Position numbers and translations under genes: made by a program. Shown one piece after another: positions 63,305 to 64,000 of a DNA stretch of 64,000 nucleotides. The DNA comes from Streptomyces sp. NBC_01197 (GTDB taxonomy: Bacteria > Actinomycetota > Actinomycetes > Streptomycetales > Streptomycetaceae): NCBI RefSeq assembly GCF_036010505.1, contig NZ_CP108569.1, forward strand, positions 1,612,001 through 1,676,000, in the 5' to 3' direction. The number at the start of each line of letters is the position of its first letter. Positions within the stretch are counted from its first letter, which is position 1. The notes below the pieces were generated by a model that had not been told where the DNA came from, searched no databases, and saw only the letters and a program-made list of their open reading frames with translations.

Positions 63305-63982
63305 TTAATCAGTGATGCTCGCAATGTTTACAGCATGTTGCGAATCCCTCACACGCCCCTGCTTCCGCAGCCGGTGCGCCGCAATGGCACGCTCGGCGTG
63401 CACCGCGGTCAGAGCGCGGGCCCGCTCCGCGTCGCCGCGCGCCACCGCGTCCACGATGGAGCCGTGCTCGGCCCAGGACACGACGGGAAGGGCCGGCTGG
63501 TCGACCGCGTACATCCAGCTGATCTTCTGCCGCAGCTGACCGAGCAGCGTGGCCAGCGCCGAGCTGCCCGATGCCTGCGCCAGCGTCTCGTGGAACCAGC
63601 CGCCGAGCGACCGCAGATCCTCGCCCTGGCCGCGCCCGGCCCGCTCCTGACCGAGCCTGACCAGGCCACGGAGCACCTTCAGATGAGCCTCGGTCCGCCG
63701 CTGGGCGGCGCGCGCCGCACCCATCGGCTCCAGGAGCATCCGTATCTCCAGCAGGTCGGCCGCCTCCTGTTCGGTCGGTTCGGCGACACAGGCGCCCGCA
63801 TGGCGGCGGGTGACCACGAACCCCTCGGACTCCAGGGTCCGCAGCGCCTCACGGACAGGGACGCGGGAAACTCCGTAGCGGCGCGCGAGCACCTCCTCGG
63901 TCAGCCGGCCGCCCCGCTCGTACACGCCCGAGATGATGTCGTCACGGATTGCCGTGCATACCGAATGTGCGGGAACGCGCAT
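63305..63982 (-). CDS. GntR-family (FadR subfamily) regulator
   Basis: 225 residues. The N-terminal winged helix has YGVSRVPVREALRTLESEGFV (about 36-56); the C-terminal FCD domain includes EIRMLLEPMGAARAAQ and the metal-type His residues in GWFHETLAQASG and AEHGSIVDAVARGD. It probably responds to a small carboxylic acid. The ATG at 63982 is close to the window edge; its target genes are not in view. The gap 63154-63304 is comparatively AT-rich and holds no gene. Confidence 0.9.
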   Translation of the reverse strand: MRVPAHSVCTAIRDDIISGVYERGGRLTEEVLARRYGVSRVPVREALRTLESEGFVVTRRHAGACVAEPTEQEAADLLEIRMLLEPMGAARAAQRRTEAHLKVLRGLVRLGQERAGRGQGEDLRSLGGWFHETLAQASGSSALATLLGQLRQKISWMYAVDQPALPVVSWAEHGSIVDAVARGDAERARALTAVHAERAIAAHRLRKQGRVRDSQHAVNIASITD

Positions 63983-64000
63983 GACCGAACCTCCGCATCG

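Noticed and set aside
1..64000. Secondary metabolite gene cluster or prophage
   Set aside because: No PKS, NRPS, terpene, RiPP or phage structural genes are seen; accessory content is limited to IS elements and decayed genes.

Overview
The window is a 64 kb piece of a high-GC actinobacterial chromosome, almost certainly Streptomyces. The grounds are the strongly G/C-biased third codon positions, frequent GTG starts, many 1-4 nt stop/start overlaps, and markers such as the septation protein SepH, the cutRS two-component pair, the CebR operator with cebEFG-bglC, and a string of actinobacterial DUF families (DUF3159, DUF3710, DUF3093, DUF4193, DUF5998). No rRNA, tRNA, CRISPR array, phage or biosynthetic gene cluster was recognised.

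Layout. 1-6.2 kb: a surface-glycan block of two paralogous membrane glycosyltransferases around an endonuclease/exonuclease/phosphatase-fold protein, a flippase-like membrane protein, GalU and an aldo/keto reductase. 6.2-18.6 kb: a rearranged region. It holds an IS4 element next to an ftsX fragment, another gene fragment, and the cello-oligosaccharide uptake locus bglC-cebG-cebF-cebE with CebR boxes. The divergent repressor gene cebR is cut off just after its DNA-binding domain by an IS5-family (IS427-type) element, which is itself interrupted by an IS110-family element. Further decayed genes follow. 18.6-25.1 kb: an RNA methyltransferase, a KimA-like potassium importer divergent from two TrkA-type proteins, DUF3159 and an OB-fold protein. 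25.2-39.3 kb: kdpDE and kdpFABC, separated by a complete molybdenum hydroxylase operon (2Fe-2S, FAD, Mo subunits and XdhC chaperone) with its divergent TetR regulator. A 27-codon membrane microprotein gene precedes kdpF. 39.5-64 kb: mostly conserved housekeeping and regulatory genes: dut, a thioesterase, cutRS, inositol monophosphatase, ferrochelatase, an MFS transporter, a sugar-lactone oxidase, sepH, rhodanese, thymidine kinase, a phosphodiesterase, a GNAT/acyl-CoA synthetase fusion, HPr, an oxidoreductase with a divergent TetR gene, and a GntR regulator.

How the genes fit together. Potassium homeostasis is concentrated here (KimA-like plus TrkA pair, and Kdp with its sensor). The ceb locus should import cello-oligosaccharides and hydrolyse them inside the cell; with cebR truncated, the system is probably derepressed unless another copy exists.

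The most interesting signal is in the nested IS110-family element. Its roughly 400 nt non-coding end, upstream of the transposase, contains two hairpin loops. The segments of one loop match the element's own ends, and those of the other match the interrupted site in the IS5-type transposase gene. This is the arrangement expected of a bridge RNA. It would mean this IS is programmed against the catalytic-motif DNA of another insertion sequence family.
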